37,860 nt of DNA from an uncultured Clostridia bacterium (GCA_947624355.1 CANQKI010000012.1:1-37860), one strand, 5' to 3'. Positions 7,842 through 16,169 are shown, numbered from the stretch's first letter. Numbers and translations are program-made. Notes: a model not told the origin generated them from the sequence alone.

Positions 7842-8864
7842 TCAGCGCTGCACGCGGCCGGACGCATTGCCCCCCGCCAGCGCCAGCACTTCCTGCTCGG
7901 AAGCGTGGTTGAAGTCAAACTCGATGGTCTGCTTGAGGCAGGACGCCGCCACGGCAAATTCGATAATCTGCTGGCAGTCCCCCGGCCACTTGCCCATGGC
8001 ATGAATCAGGCCGCCGCCGAAGCTGTCGCCGCCGCCCACGCGGTCCACAATGTGGATCAGGTAATTCTTGGCAAAATAAGCGTCCTTGCCGTCGTAAAGC
8101 ATGCCGCTCCAGTTGTTGTCGGACGCTGAAATGGAGCCGCGCAGCGTAATGGCCACATACTTGAACCCGAAACGCTCCTTGAGCTGCCGGGCAACGGATA
8201 CGTAACCCTGTTTATCCAGCTTGCCGGAATTGATATCGGTGTTCTCTGCCGCAATGCCGAACACGTCCTTGGCGTCTTCTTCATTGGCAATGCAGACGTT
8301 GACGTAGGGCATCAATTGGCCCATGACCTGGCCCGCCTTTTCCCGGGTCCACAGCTTTCCGCGGTAATTGAGGTCGCAGGAGACCGTGATGCCCTTTTCG
8401 CGGCACACTTTCAGCGCGTCCAGGCAGATTTCCGGCAGCTCGCCGCCCAAAGCGGGAGTAATCCCGGTAAAATGGAACCACTCAGCCCCATCCAGAATCT
8501 TTTCCCAGTCGTAATCCTGCCGCTTGGACAGGGCGACGGAAGAACCGGCCCGGTCATAAATCACCTTGCTGCCCCGCTGGGAAGCACCTTTTTCGCAATA
8601 GTAAATGCCAAGGCGCGGGCCCTGACGCAGTATTTTGGAAGTATCCACACCGTACCGGCGCAGGGCGTTGACCGCGTTCTGACCGATCTCGTGGGCCGGC
8701 ACAGCCGTCACAAAGGCCGCATCATCGCCGTAATTTTCCAGGGAAACGGCCACATTCGCCTCGCCGCCCGCGTAGGTGGCCTCGAAACGCTCGGCCTGCG
8801 CAAAGCGCAGATATCCTTCCGGATTCAGGCGCATCATGATTTCACCAAAGCATACCACTTTCAT
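7842..8864 (-). CDS. kdgK: PfkB-family sugar kinase, 2-keto-3-deoxygluconate kinase-like
   Basis: A 340-residue cytosolic ribokinase-fold kinase. The N-terminus VVCFGEIMMRL, the GGEANVAVSL substrate loop (about 33-42) and the C-terminal catalytic signature DRVGGGDSFGGGL (about 273-285, Asp as base) place it in PfkB. The FGEIMMRLNP start and the GGGDSF variant of GAGD are typical of KdgK, which phosphorylates 2-dehydro-3-deoxy-D-gluconate for the Entner-Doudoroff or uronate pathways. No eda aldolase or uronate genes are adjacent, so the substrate is a family-level inference; fructokinase is the alternative. An AAAGGGG SD precedes ATG. A 17-bp palindrome lies 46 bp upstream of the start. Monocistronic, with its own terminator. 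Confidence 0.85.
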   Translation of the reverse strand: MKVVCFGEIMMRLNPEGYLRFAQAERFEATYAGGEANVAVSLENYGDDAAFVTAVPAHEIGQNAVNALRRYGVDTSKILRQGPRLGIYYCEKGASQRGSKVIYDRAGSSVALSKRQDYDWEKILDGAEWFHFTGITPALGGELPEICLDALKVCREKGITVSCDLNYRGKLWTREKAGQVMGQLMPYVNVCIANEEDAKDVFGIAAENTDINSGKLDKQGYVSVARQLKERFGFKYVAITLRGSISASDNNWSGMLYDGKDAYFAKNYLIHIVDRVGGGDSFGGGLIHAMGKWPGDCQQIIEFAVAASCLKQTIEFDFNHASEQEVLALAGGNASGRVQR

Positions 8865-8909
8865 TCGTTACGCACCCCTTTGTTTATTCTTTTTGTTCTT
8901 TCAGGAATG

Positions 8910-8926
8910 GATAGCCATTGTCTATC
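8910..8926. promoter_or_regulatory. Operator-like palindrome upstream of the sugar kinase
   Basis: GATAGCCATTGTCTATC has dyad symmetry GATAGnCAnTGnCTATC (14 of 17 positions, odd centre). It sits between the divergent kinase and YlbJ-like genes, close to the kinase start. It is the size of a bacterial repressor site, but no regulator gene is adjacent. A second short palindrome, GTATTCTGAATAC, lies at 8985-8997. Confidence 0.35.
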
Positions 8927-9052
8927 ACATTATGCTTTCGCCGAACGCATCGTTTTTTCCTGCCAAAATTTAATTTTTTCCCACGTATTCTGAATACTCA
9001 ACGGTTATGTTCCCGCTTCTTTCCGCATACCCGTACTGCAGGAGGAAAGAAA

Positions 9053-9922
9053 ATGCAAAAATTCAAAGGTCATCTGACAGCGGCGTTATTCGGCATTCTT
9101 GCGGGGGCTATGCTGGCCTATCCGCAGCAGGCAGCTGACGCGGCTCAGCAAGCGTTGACGCTTTGGGCACGAGCCGTGGTTCCCGTTCTGGGGCCCTTCA
9201 TGGTATGCGCAGTGATGCTCTCAGGAAGGCTGGGAAGCAGTATTGCTCCGTGCGTGGTGACGGCCTGGTTATGCGGCTCTCCGGGAGGGGCAAAGATATT
9301 CCAGTCCTTTCGCCTGAGCCGAAAAAATGCCCTGCATTATGCCGCCGTGACGGGCACCATGAGCCCCATGTTTTTTCTGGGAACGGTATCCGGTTGGCTG
9401 GGAAATCCGGCAGCGGGTCTCATAATCTTTCTTTGCCATATTACCGGCGCTTTCATCACCGGCCTGTTTTTTCCGATGGACAAAACTGTCCATACGTCCA
9501 ATCGTTGTTCCCCTGTATCCCTGTCTGCAGCGCTCCAAAGCTGTGCCCCTTCCCTGTGCGTGATTGCGTTGTGCATGATGATGGGGGCGGTTTCCGCCAG
9601 AATGGTACAGTGCGCCCTGCCCACGCTCCCCGATGCCGCTATGGCCGCGCTACAATGCATTTTGGAAGTGACAGCCGGTGCGCACGCGCTCCTGTCCCTC
9701 CGTCCGCCCTTTCTTATGCCGCTTCTTTGCGCTGCATGTTCGTTTTCGGGGCTGTCCATTCTGCTGCAAAACGCCGTCTGCTGGCGGGAAAGTGGATTGA
9801 CCCCTGCAAATCTCGTGCCCATCCGGCTGATACATGCTGTCATTTCAGGCATTCTCTGCCTGCTGCTGACCCTTCTTTTGCCGCATATCGCCGCTTGTGC
9901 TTTTTCGGGTTTTGGGATATAA
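9053..9922 (+). CDS. YlbJ-like sporulation-type integral membrane protein
   Basis: Start set at 9053, where GGAGG lies 7 nt upstream; the longer frame to 8918 has no SD. The 289-residue product has about seven or eight hydrophobic segments. The regions AVVPVLGPFMVCAVMLSGRLG, GSPGGAKIFQSFRLSRKNAL and MSPMFFLGTVSGWLGNPAAG match the YlbJ/nucleoside-recognition (gate) pattern: Leu-Phe-Pro-Phe entry, G-x-P-x-GAK loop, then a Ser-Pro-x-Phe motif. YlbJ proteins are needed for spore development in Bacillus; transport substrate is unknown. At 289 residues it is shorter than Bacillus YlbJ. It seems to form its own unit; the downstream promoter overlaps its stop codon. Confidence 0.7.
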   Translation: MQKFKGHLTAALFGILAGAMLAYPQQAADAAQQALTLWARAVVPVLGPFMVCAVMLSGRLGSSIAPCVVTAWLCGSPGGAKIFQSFRLSRKNALHYAAVTGTMSPMFFLGTVSGWLGNPAAGLIIFLCHITGAFITGLFFPMDKTVHTSNRCSPVSLSAALQSCAPSLCVIALCMMMGAVSARMVQCALPTLPDAAMAALQCILEVTAGAHALLSLRPPFLMPLLCAACSFSGLSILLQNAVCWRESGLTPANLVPIRLIHAVISGILCLLLTLLLPHIAACAFSGFGI

Positions 9923-9923
9923 T
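9895..9923 (+). promoter_or_regulatory. Sigma-A promoter of the DUF1292-uvrC unit
   Basis: -35 TTGTGC (9895-9900), 17-bp spacer, perfect -10 TATAAT (9918-9923). The -10 box contains the stop codon of the preceding YlbJ-like gene. Confidence 0.7.
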
Positions 9924-9963
9924 AGAGTTATCCTGATTACGGTGCGGAAGGAGCGATCATTTC

Positions 9964-10251
9964 ATGGATAACAACGAAGAAGTTGACATCATTGAGCTGG
10001 AAAACGAGGACGGCGAAACCCTGCGCCTGTGTGTGGAGCGTTACTTCTTCTACAACGGCGATGAGTACGTGCTTCTCAGCGACGATTGCGGAGACGGTGA
10101 TCACGACGAAATTTCCCATTATGTGATGAAGATTCAACCCATCGAAGGCGAAGACGGCGAGGACATGGAAGAATTCGTGCCCGTGGACGAAGACCTGATG
10201 GACCAGCTCATCCAGGTGGTGGAAACCACGTTTGAGGAAGACGAGGATTGA
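9964..10251 (+). CDS. DUF1292 family protein
   Basis: A 95-residue, very acidic soluble protein. The opening VDIIELENEDGETLRLCVERYFFYNGDEYVLL shows the DUF1292 core (Asp-Gly-Glu followed by F-x-Y-x-G-x-x-Y-V-x-L), widespread as a short uncharacterised protein in Firmicutes. The C-terminus (about 60-95) is a run of Glu and Asp that may be disordered. SD GGAAGGAG lies 11 nt upstream. It is 15 bp from uvrC and likely co-transcribed with it. No function is established. Confidence 0.85.
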   Translation: MDNNEEVDIIELENEDGETLRLCVERYFFYNGDEYVLLSDDCGDGDHDEISHYVMKIQPIEGEDGEDMEEFVPVDEDLMDQLIQVVETTFEEDED

Positions 10252-10266
10252 TTCCTTTTCCGTTCC

Positions 10267-12120
10267 ATGAATGAGACGCTGCAGCAAAAGCTGCGCCTGC
10301 TGCCAGATTCTCCCGGCTGCTACCAAATGAAGGAAAACGGGAAAATCATTTATGTAGGCAAGGCCGTAAACCTGAAAAACCGTGTGCGGAGCTATTTTCA
10401 TGGCCGCGACCACACCCCCAAGGTGGCGGCCATGGTTTCGCATATCGACGATTTCGATATTATCCTGTGCCGCACCAATCTGGAAGCGCTCATTCTGGAA
10501 TGCAACCTTATTAAGCTCTACCGCCCCTATTACAATATTCTGCTCAAGGACGACAAGCATTATCCCTACATCCGCCTGAACCCGCACGAACCTTTCCCCC
10601 GGGTGTATCTTGCCCGGTGCCAGGCACCGCAGGATAAGGCCCGGTATTTCGGCCCCTATATCGGCGCCACCGCCGTGCGGGATGTGCTGGATACCCTGCG
10701 CAAGCTTTTTCCCCTACGGACATGCAATCTGCAGTTTCCACTCAAAGCCCCCAAGCGCCCCTGCGTGAATTATGAAATCGGGCGCTGCCTGGGGCCTTGC
10801 GGAGGGAAATGCACGGAAGCGGAATATCAGGCTGTGGTTGAGCGGGTATTATCCTTTCTGAGCGGGAAATATCAGGATGTCACGGCCGGCATCCGCGCCG
10901 ATATGCTGGCCGCGTCCAATGCGCTGCAATATGAAAAAGCTGCCAGGCTTCGGGATCAGCTGCGGGATATCGAAGGGCTGATGCAGCGCCAGCAGGCAAT
11001 CCAGACAAGCGGCGCGGAGCAGGATGTATTTGCCCTGTGTCAGGATGGGCTGGACGGCATGGCGCAGGTGCTGTATATCCGCGCGGGCAAGATGGTCGGA
11101 GGCGACAGTTTTCCCCTGCCAGGCGAAGGACAGGAGGACCCGGGCGAAGTGCTTTTCGATTTCATCCTGCAGTATTATGACGAACGGCAGCCCGCACGGG
11201 AAGTACTGTGCCCCTCCTTGCCTGGGGAAATTGCCGAGGATCTGGAGGCATGGCTGCGGCAGAAACGGGGCGGCGCATGCACCCTGGCCATTCCGCAGCG
11301 GGGCGACAAGCGGGCGCTCACCCTGCTGGCGGAGAAAAACGCCCGGGACGCGCTGGAAAAGCGCAACGCCAAAAAACAGGTGCAATACGAGCGCACGGTA
11401 GGGGCCGTGGAGGCTTTGGCCCAGGCACTGGGGCTGGAAAATGTTCCCCACCGTATAGAGGGCTACGATATCAGCAATACTCAGGGCATCCTCTCTGTGG
11501 CTTCCATGGTGGTGTTTCTGGACGGCGCGCCTGCGCCCAAGGAATACCGCCACTACCGCATCAAAACGGTGGAAGGAGCAAATGATTTTGCCTCCATGAA
11601 TGAGGTGCTTTCCCGCCGCTTCCGCCGGGCTATAAGCGATGATCCGAACGAAAGGTGGCCCATGCCGGATCTGGTGCTCATCGACGGCGGCCCGGAACAG
11701 CTTGCTTTTGCGCGGAAGGCCATGCTGGATACAGGAGCGGACGTTCCCATGTTCGGTCTTGCCAAACGGCTGGAGGAAATCTACCTTCCGAACCGGGAAG
11801 AACCCATTTTGCTGGATCATCACACCCCTGCCCTGCACCTTATCCAGCGGATCCGCGACGAGGCGCACCGCTTTGCCATCACCCATCACCGGGGGCTGCG
11901 GGAAAAGCAGAGCGTGCACAGCGTGCTGGAAAATATTCCCGGCATTGGGCCCAACCGCCGCCGGGCGCTTTTGCAATACTTCAAATCTGTCAAAGCTATC
12001 CGGGAAGCGACAGTTGAAGAATTGCAGCAACCCTCCGGCATGACGCAAAAAGCGGCGGAAGCCGTCTATCATTGGGCCCATCCGGCGGAGGACGTTCCCG
12101 CCACACAGGAAAGCAATTAA
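10267..12120 (+). CDS. uvrC: Excinuclease ABC subunit UvrC
   Basis: A 617-residue dual-incision nuclease of nucleotide excision repair, acting on the UvrB-DNA complex. Domains in order: GIY-YIG nuclease (about 13-92, with GCYQM and IYVGKA as the GIY and YIG equivalents); a Cys cluster with CVNYEIGRCLGPCGGKC (about 161-177); UVR motif near 200-235; the RNase H-like UvrC C-terminal nuclease with GYDISNTQG, DGGPEQL and the ITHHR end; and a C-terminal helix-hairpin-helix pair around IPGIGPNRRRALL. Length and motifs are standard. No clear SD precedes ATG 10267, 15 bp after the DUF1292 stop, so translational coupling is likely. uvrA and uvrB are not in the window. Confidence 0.96.
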   Translation: MNETLQQKLRLLPDSPGCYQMKENGKIIYVGKAVNLKNRVRSYFHGRDHTPKVAAMVSHIDDFDIILCRTNLEALILECNLIKLYRPYYNILLKDDKHYPYIRLNPHEPFPRVYLARCQAPQDKARYFGPYIGATAVRDVLDTLRKLFPLRTCNLQFPLKAPKRPCVNYEIGRCLGPCGGKCTEAEYQAVVERVLSFLSGKYQDVTAGIRADMLAASNALQYEKAARLRDQLRDIEGLMQRQQAIQTSGAEQDVFALCQDGLDGMAQVLYIRAGKMVGGDSFPLPGEGQEDPGEVLFDFILQYYDERQPAREVLCPSLPGEIAEDLEAWLRQKRGGACTLAIPQRGDKRALTLLAEKNARDALEKRNAKKQVQYERTVGAVEALAQALGLENVPHRIEGYDISNTQGILSVASMVVFLDGAPAPKEYRHYRIKTVEGANDFASMNEVLSRRFRRAISDDPNERWPMPDLVLIDGGPEQLAFARKAMLDTGADVPMFGLAKRLEEIYLPNREEPILLDHHTPALHLIQRIRDEAHRFAITHHRGLREKQSVHSVLENIPGIGPNRRRALLQYFKSVKAIREATVEELQQPSGMTQKAAEAVYHWAHPAEDVPATQESN

Positions 12121-12151
12121 AACCATTCACATGAGAAAGGAAGAAAACATT

Positions 12152-13141
12152 TTGAGTACATCAAGGTTTGCATTATTTGTCGACTTGGAAAACTGCGGGG
12201 CCAAGGTGGCCACGCTGAACAATATTCTGGAAAAGGTCAAGATTCGCGGGGATATCCTGCTGGGCAAGGTATATGGGTATACCGACCGGTTCAGCGACCT
12301 CAAGGAAATTCTATTATCCAATACATTCACGGTCGTTCCCTCCCTGCGCCACGGCATCGCCCAGAAAAACAATGCCGATATCCTGCTGGTACTGGACGCG
12401 CTGGAGGTAGCGTATACGAATCCCCTGATCGATTCCTTTTGCATCGTATCCGGCGACAGCGATTACACGCCCCTCGTCGGCAGGCTCAAGAGCATGGGCA
12501 AGTTTGTGCTGGGCATCAGCCGAAGCGAGGTTGCCAGTTCCATATTCATCAATGCCTGCAATGAATTCCAGTTTCTGGAGACCGTTTCTTCCGTCAGCAG
12601 GGACAAGCGGAGCAGGCAGAAGCAAAGCAAAGACGAACCGCTGGACGACGCCGGGCTCAACAAGCTGCTGGAGGGTATCCTGTCTGAACAGACGGACGAG
12701 GATGAAATGTATGCAAGTGAGCTGAAGGGCGTATTGCTTCGGCTTCGTCCCGATTTTAATGAGAAAGCCTTCGGCTGCGCCTCCTTTGGCAGACTGCTGA
12801 ACAAGCTGGCTACAAAGTTCGGCACCATCCGGGTAAAGAACGACAATTACAACGTGCTGGTATCCCTCAACGCAGATACGCCGGAGGACAGCAAAAAGCA
12901 GTTAAATCAGGAAAACTGGCGCACCGCATTCTCCGAGCAGCTGCAGCATTATAAGGACGACGGGTTCGAACGCATCAATCCATCCATCCTCAAAGCCGAC
13001 ATTCAGGCCGCCTATCCTGATTTTTCTGAGCGCACCATCGGCTTCAAGCGTTTTTCCGACGTGCTCAAGCAAATGGAAAAGGACGGTCTTTTGCAATTGG
13101 AAATGGATGACCAGAAAAATATGCTGGTTAAAATGCTGTAA
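12152..13141 (+). CDS. NYN-domain RNase-like protein with two LOTUS/OST-HTH domains
   Basis: Start set at TTG 12152: AAAGGAAG ends 8 nt before it, while the in-frame ATG at 12131 has no SD. The 329-residue product opens with a NYN (PIN-like) domain (about 5-140). Acidic residues sit where metal ligands are expected: D11 in FALFVDLENCG, D76 in NNADILL, and D102 and D104 in VSGDSDYTPL. Two OST-HTH/LOTUS domains follow, about 165-240 (DFNEKAFGCASFGRLL) and 255-328 (DFSERTIGFKRFSDVLKQMEKDGLL). LOTUS domains bind RNA (G-quadruplex binding has been reported for some), and NYN domains are proposed nucleases, so this is probably an RNA-targeting nuclease. Substrate unknown. It lies 31 bp behind uvrC. 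Confidence 0.85.
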   Translation: MSTSRFALFVDLENCGAKVATLNNILEKVKIRGDILLGKVYGYTDRFSDLKEILLSNTFTVVPSLRHGIAQKNNADILLVLDALEVAYTNPLIDSFCIVSGDSDYTPLVGRLKSMGKFVLGISRSEVASSIFINACNEFQFLETVSSVSRDKRSRQKQSKDEPLDDAGLNKLLEGILSEQTDEDEMYASELKGVLLRLRPDFNEKAFGCASFGRLLNKLATKFGTIRVKNDNYNVLVSLNADTPEDSKKQLNQENWRTAFSEQLQHYKDDGFERINPSILKADIQAAYPDFSERTIGFKRFSDVLKQMEKDGLLQLEMDDQKNMLVKML

Positions 13142-13169
13142 AAATACAGACGCAAAGGAGGTCAAGCCC

Positions 13170-14111
13170 ATGCCGCATCCAACCTATTCCGTCATCGTTC
13201 CCTGTTATAACGAAGAAGCCGTGCTTCACGAAACCCATAAGCGGCTGACAAATGTGCTTTCCCAAATGGACGGGCCCTATGAAATCGTGTATGTCAATGA
13301 TGGTTCCAGGGACAAGACGCCCGATATTCTGCGGGAATTGGCTGAAAACGATCCTCACGTCCGCGCACTGATGTTTGCGAGAAACGCCGGACATCAGATG
13401 GCCGTCACCGCCGGGCTGGACTACGCCTGCGGGGACGCCATCGTTATTATCGACGCGGATTTGCAGGATCCTCCCGAAGTAATTCCCGAAATGGCCGCCA
13501 AATGGCGGAACGGCGCGCAGGTCGTGTACGGCCAGCGCAGAAAACGGGAAGGCGAAACAGCCTTTAAGAAGTTTACAGCCAGCGCATACTATAAGATTCT
13601 TTCTTGGCTGACCGACGGTTTTGCGCCACGGGATACAGGAGATTTTCGTCTGGTGGATAAAAAGGCCGCCGATGTAGTGCGCGGCATGCCCGAACACGCC
13701 CGCTACCTTCGCGGCATGTTCGCCTGGGTCGGCTTCCGGCAGGAACCTGTGCTTTTTGACCGGGATAAACGCTTTGCCGGGGAAACCCATTATCCCTTCA
13801 AAAAAATGTTCAAATTTGCCATGGACGGCATCCTGTCCTTCTCCTTTAAACCCCTGAAATTCATTACGTGGCTGGGTGCCCTGGGCATCCTGGCCAGCGG
13901 CGTAACACTGCTCGTCCTGCTGATTCTGCTTTGCTGCGGCGTGCCGGGCGGCCTGTGGTGGCTAGCCATGCTGATGATGGGCTGCACGGGGGCGGTGCTC
14001 TGCGCCCTTGGCGTGACGGGCGAATATATCGCCAGGATTTATGATGAGGTCCGCGGCAGGCCGCTCTATATTGTAGCAGACGCCATCGGGTTTGAATCCG
14101 AAGAAGAATAA
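13170..14111 (+). CDS. Membrane-anchored family 2 glycosyltransferase (DPM1/GtrB-like)
   Basis: ATG 13170 is chosen for its AAAGGAGGT SD, giving 313 residues. The GT-A domain (about 1-225) shows SVIVPCYNEE at the N-terminus, VNDGSRDKT and the metal-binding DADLQDPPE, the signature of polyprenyl-phosphate glycosyltransferases (GtrB, YkoT, CsbB, dolichol-phosphate mannose synthase). FRLVDKKAADVV and RGMFAWVGF follow. Two C-terminal transmembrane helices (about 230-255 and 265-290) anchor it in the membrane. It probably loads a sugar on undecaprenyl phosphate for wall-polymer or lipid modification. No flippase or acceptor transferase is adjacent. Confidence 0.88.
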   Translation: MPHPTYSVIVPCYNEEAVLHETHKRLTNVLSQMDGPYEIVYVNDGSRDKTPDILRELAENDPHVRALMFARNAGHQMAVTAGLDYACGDAIVIIDADLQDPPEVIPEMAAKWRNGAQVVYGQRRKREGETAFKKFTASAYYKILSWLTDGFAPRDTGDFRLVDKKAADVVRGMPEHARYLRGMFAWVGFRQEPVLFDRDKRFAGETHYPFKKMFKFAMDGILSFSFKPLKFITWLGALGILASGVTLLVLLILLCCGVPGGLWWLAMLMMGCTGAVLCALGVTGEYIARIYDEVRGRPLYIVADAIGFESEEE

Positions 14112-14142
14112 CCGGTTTTCCCGGAGAAAGGAAGTACCGCCG

Positions 14143-14667
14143 ATGTTTGATTTTCCGGAATACGCCCAGAAGCTGAAGGAAAAGGCCCTGGATATGGGCG
14201 CAGCCAGCGCCACACTGTTTGAAATATCCGATATCTGCTTTGACAGCCGGGTGCTGCTCAAATGCATGTTCGGCTGCGAGGATTGGGGCAAGGGGCTCAC
14301 CTGCCCGTCCCGGCCCAATAACCCCTCCATGGCCGAATATAAGGAAATGCTGAGCCGTTACCAGTGGGGCGTCATCATCGGCGGCCCCAACAAGCATGTC
14401 ACGCAAAAAGTGAGCCTGGCCCTGGAAAGCATGGCGTTCCATGACGGATACTATTTCGCTTTTTCCATGAGCGACTGCGGCCTGTGCGAAAAATGCGCCG
14501 GGTATACCACCGGCGAATGCCGCCACAAGAAAATGGCCCGCCCCGCTTTCCACAGTGTGGGCATCGACGTATTCAAAACCGTGCGGCAGTTTGACCTGCC
14601 TATTCAGACGCTTTCCGATCCGGAGCACGAGGAGCAGCACTGGTACGCCGCAGTGTTTGTGGAATAA
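14143..14667 (+). CDS. DUF2284 predicted metal-binding protein
   Basis: ATG 14143 follows GGAGAAAGGAAG; the longer frame to 14092 overlaps the glycosyltransferase end. The 174-residue product has the DUF2284 layout: CMFGCEDWGKGLTCP near 43-57 with ordered cysteines, then CGLCEKC and a Gly-Glu-Cys-Arg-His near 110-128. The pattern suggests an iron-sulfur or zinc site. Function is not established. It is the last gene of a plus-strand run and is closed by a bidirectional terminator. Confidence 0.8.
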   Translation: MFDFPEYAQKLKEKALDMGAASATLFEISDICFDSRVLLKCMFGCEDWGKGLTCPSRPNNPSMAEYKEMLSRYQWGVIIGGPNKHVTQKVSLALESMAFHDGYYFAFSMSDCGLCEKCAGYTTGECRHKKMARPAFHSVGIDVFKTVRQFDLPIQTLSDPEHEEQHWYAAVFVE

Positions 14668-14678
14668 AACAGGAACAC

Positions 14679-14717
14679 AAAAAAGCCGCTTTGCTTTTGA
14701 TGAGCAAAGCGGTTTTT
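14679..14717. terminator. Bidirectional intrinsic terminator
   Basis: CCGCTTTGCT (14686-14695) and AGCAAAGCGG (14703-14712) form a perfect 10-bp stem with a 7-nt loop. It is flanked by AAAAAA on the left and TTTTT on the right, so it works for the DUF2284 gene (+) and the convergent CorC gene (-). Confidence 0.88.
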
Positions 14718-14728
14718 GATATATGCGA

Positions 14729-15988
14729 TCAATCTTTGTTTTCGACCTCGGTTTTCTCCACCGGGCGCAGTTCGATTTCCTGCACATGGCGCTCGTCTGC
14801 CTTTAGTACGAGGATTTCCCAATCGCCGCAGGGAATCCTGTCCCCCGCTTTTGGAATGCGTTCGGCCACCTCCATCACCCAGCCACCCACCGTGCTGGCC
14901 TCCGCGCCGCTGCCAAGGTTAAACCTTTCTTCCAGTTCCTCCACCGGCGCGGTGCCCAGGATTCGCCAGGATTCATCGGGATTCTGCTGGAATTCCACTT
15001 CAATTTCGTCGTGCTCATCCCAGATTTCTCCCACCAGTTCTTCCAAAATATCTTCCATGGTCACAATGCCCAGCGTGCCCCCGTATTCATCTGTCACTAC
15101 AGCCAGCTGGGATTTGGTGTGCTGCAGCAATTGCAAAAGCGCGCTGATTTTGAGGGTTTCCGGGACAAATACGGGGGCTTTCATAATTTCTCTGATGGTC
15201 GCTTCGCCTGAACGCATCTTTCGATAGAAGTCCTTCTGGTGCACCACGCCCACGATGTGGTCCAGCGTTTCTTCATAAACAGGCAGACGGGAATAACCGC
15301 TTTCCTCAAAGATTTCCGCCGCTTCCTTGAACGTGGCATCAACGGGAATTCCCTCCACCCGCACCCGGGGTGTCAGGATATCCGCTACGTCCAGATCGCG
15401 GAATTCAATGGCCGATTTCAGCAAATCGCTCTCCTGGGCGTTCATGCCGCCGTCCTGCTCCACTTCTTCTACCAGGGTCAGAAGCTCGTCCTGAGTCAGG
15501 CGCCTGTCGTCTTTCACCTTGAACATTTTGGAAAGAAGGATTTTCCATTTGGAAAAAAGCCAGTTGATCGGATGCAGCACCGTAACCAATACGCCAATAA
15601 CAGGCGTAACCCGCATGGCAAAAGATTCCGGAGCTTCTTTTGCCAGGCTCTTGGGCGAAACCTCGCCGAAAATCAGCACCATAACGGTGATGACCGCCGT
15701 GGAAAGGGACACGCCTGCATTACCAATCAAATGTACAAAGAATACCGTGCCGATGGAAGCCAAGGCAATATTCACAATATTGTTGCCAATCAAAATGGTT
15801 GAAAGCAGATCGTCGTATCTTTCTTCCAGCGCCAGTGTTTTTTCGGCCCGCTTGCTGCCATGATCCGCAAGGCTTTTCAGACGTGTGCGGTTCAGAGAAG
15901 AAAAAGCCGTTTCGGTGGCCGAAAAAAATCCCGACAAGGCCACCAATACCAACATACTCACAATCTGCAGGATCGCGCCGCTGCCCAT
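14729..15988 (-). CDS. CNNM/CorC (HlyC/CorC) family membrane transporter
   Basis: A 419-residue inner-membrane protein of the CNNM/CorC family, proposed to move Mg2+ or other divalent cations, possibly coupled to Na+. A DUF21 transmembrane domain (about 1-190) shows the conserved LSGFFSATETAFSSLN start, GNNIVNI and the PEVSPKS-like FGEVSPKSLAKE loop. A pair of CBS domains (about 205-325; LPVYEETLDHIVGVVH and DEYGGTLGIVTMEDILEELVGEI) probably senses nucleotide. A CorC_HlyC domain (about 340-410, STVGGWVMEVAERIPKAGD) ends it. GGAGGAAG precedes the ATG. The transcript has a roughly 175-nt leader ending in an intrinsic terminator, so expression is probably attenuated by an unknown signal. Confidence 0.92.
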   Translation of the reverse strand: MGSGAILQIVSMLVLVALSGFFSATETAFSSLNRTRLKSLADHGSKRAEKTLALEERYDDLLSTILIGNNIVNIALASIGTVFFVHLIGNAGVSLSTAVITVMVLIFGEVSPKSLAKEAPESFAMRVTPVIGVLVTVLHPINWLFSKWKILLSKMFKVKDDRRLTQDELLTLVEEVEQDGGMNAQESDLLKSAIEFRDLDVADILTPRVRVEGIPVDATFKEAAEIFEESGYSRLPVYEETLDHIVGVVHQKDFYRKMRSGEATIREIMKAPVFVPETLKISALLQLLQHTKSQLAVVTDEYGGTLGIVTMEDILEELVGEIWDEHDEIEVEFQQNPDESWRILGTAPVEELEERFNLGSGAEASTVGGWVMEVAERIPKAGDRIPCGDWEILVLKADERHVQEIELRPVEKTEVENKD

Positions 15989-16011
15989 AATAACAAATCT
16001 TCCTCCTTAAG

Positions 16012-16057
16012 AACACAAAAAGACATACGCACCGCCATTTTCATGGCGTGGTATGCC
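16012..16057 (-). terminator. Leader terminator (attenuator) upstream of the CorC gene
   Basis: On the minus strand GGCATACC-ACGCCAT pairs with ATGGCG-GTGCGTATGTC (with small bulges) around a GAAA-type loop, then TTTTTGTGTT. It lies between the promoter and the start codon of the same gene, so it can only act as an attenuator or as an end for antecedent RNA. Confidence 0.65.
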
Positions 16058-16077
16058 GGGATCGTTTCTCTATCATT

Positions 16078-16127
16078 CTACTGGGATAATCACCGTCGTT
16101 TATGGCACAGCTACTGCCATAATCGCC
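16078..16127 (-). repeat. Direct repeat inside the CorC leader
   Basis: On the minus strand GGCGATTATGGCAGTAG (16127-16111) and GGTGATTATCCCAGTAG (16094-16078) agree at 14 of 17 bases and are 16 nt apart. The first copy is part of the TATGGCA hairpin. Confidence 0.6.
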
Positions 16128-16169
16128 CTCCATGAGGCGACCACACTCCTCTCATGTATTACGGCAAAT

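Larger units (their letters stand above)
16012..16163 (-). promoter_or_regulatory. Putative structured cis-regulatory leader (riboswitch candidate, unclassified)
   Basis: The predicted transcript starts near 16163 and runs about 175 nt before the CorC start. It can form, in order, a CATGAG/CTCATG stem, a perfect TATGGCA/TGCCATA hairpin, a repeat of a 17-nt motif, and a terminator hairpin with a T-tract. The 5' arm TATGGC can pair with its own hairpin partner or with GCCATG in the terminator's 5' arm, giving a plausible antiterminator switch. I could not match it to the yybP-ykoY (Mn), M-box (Mg), NiCo, fluoride, guanidine or ydaO consensus. The class and ligand are therefore unknown. Confidence 0.5.
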
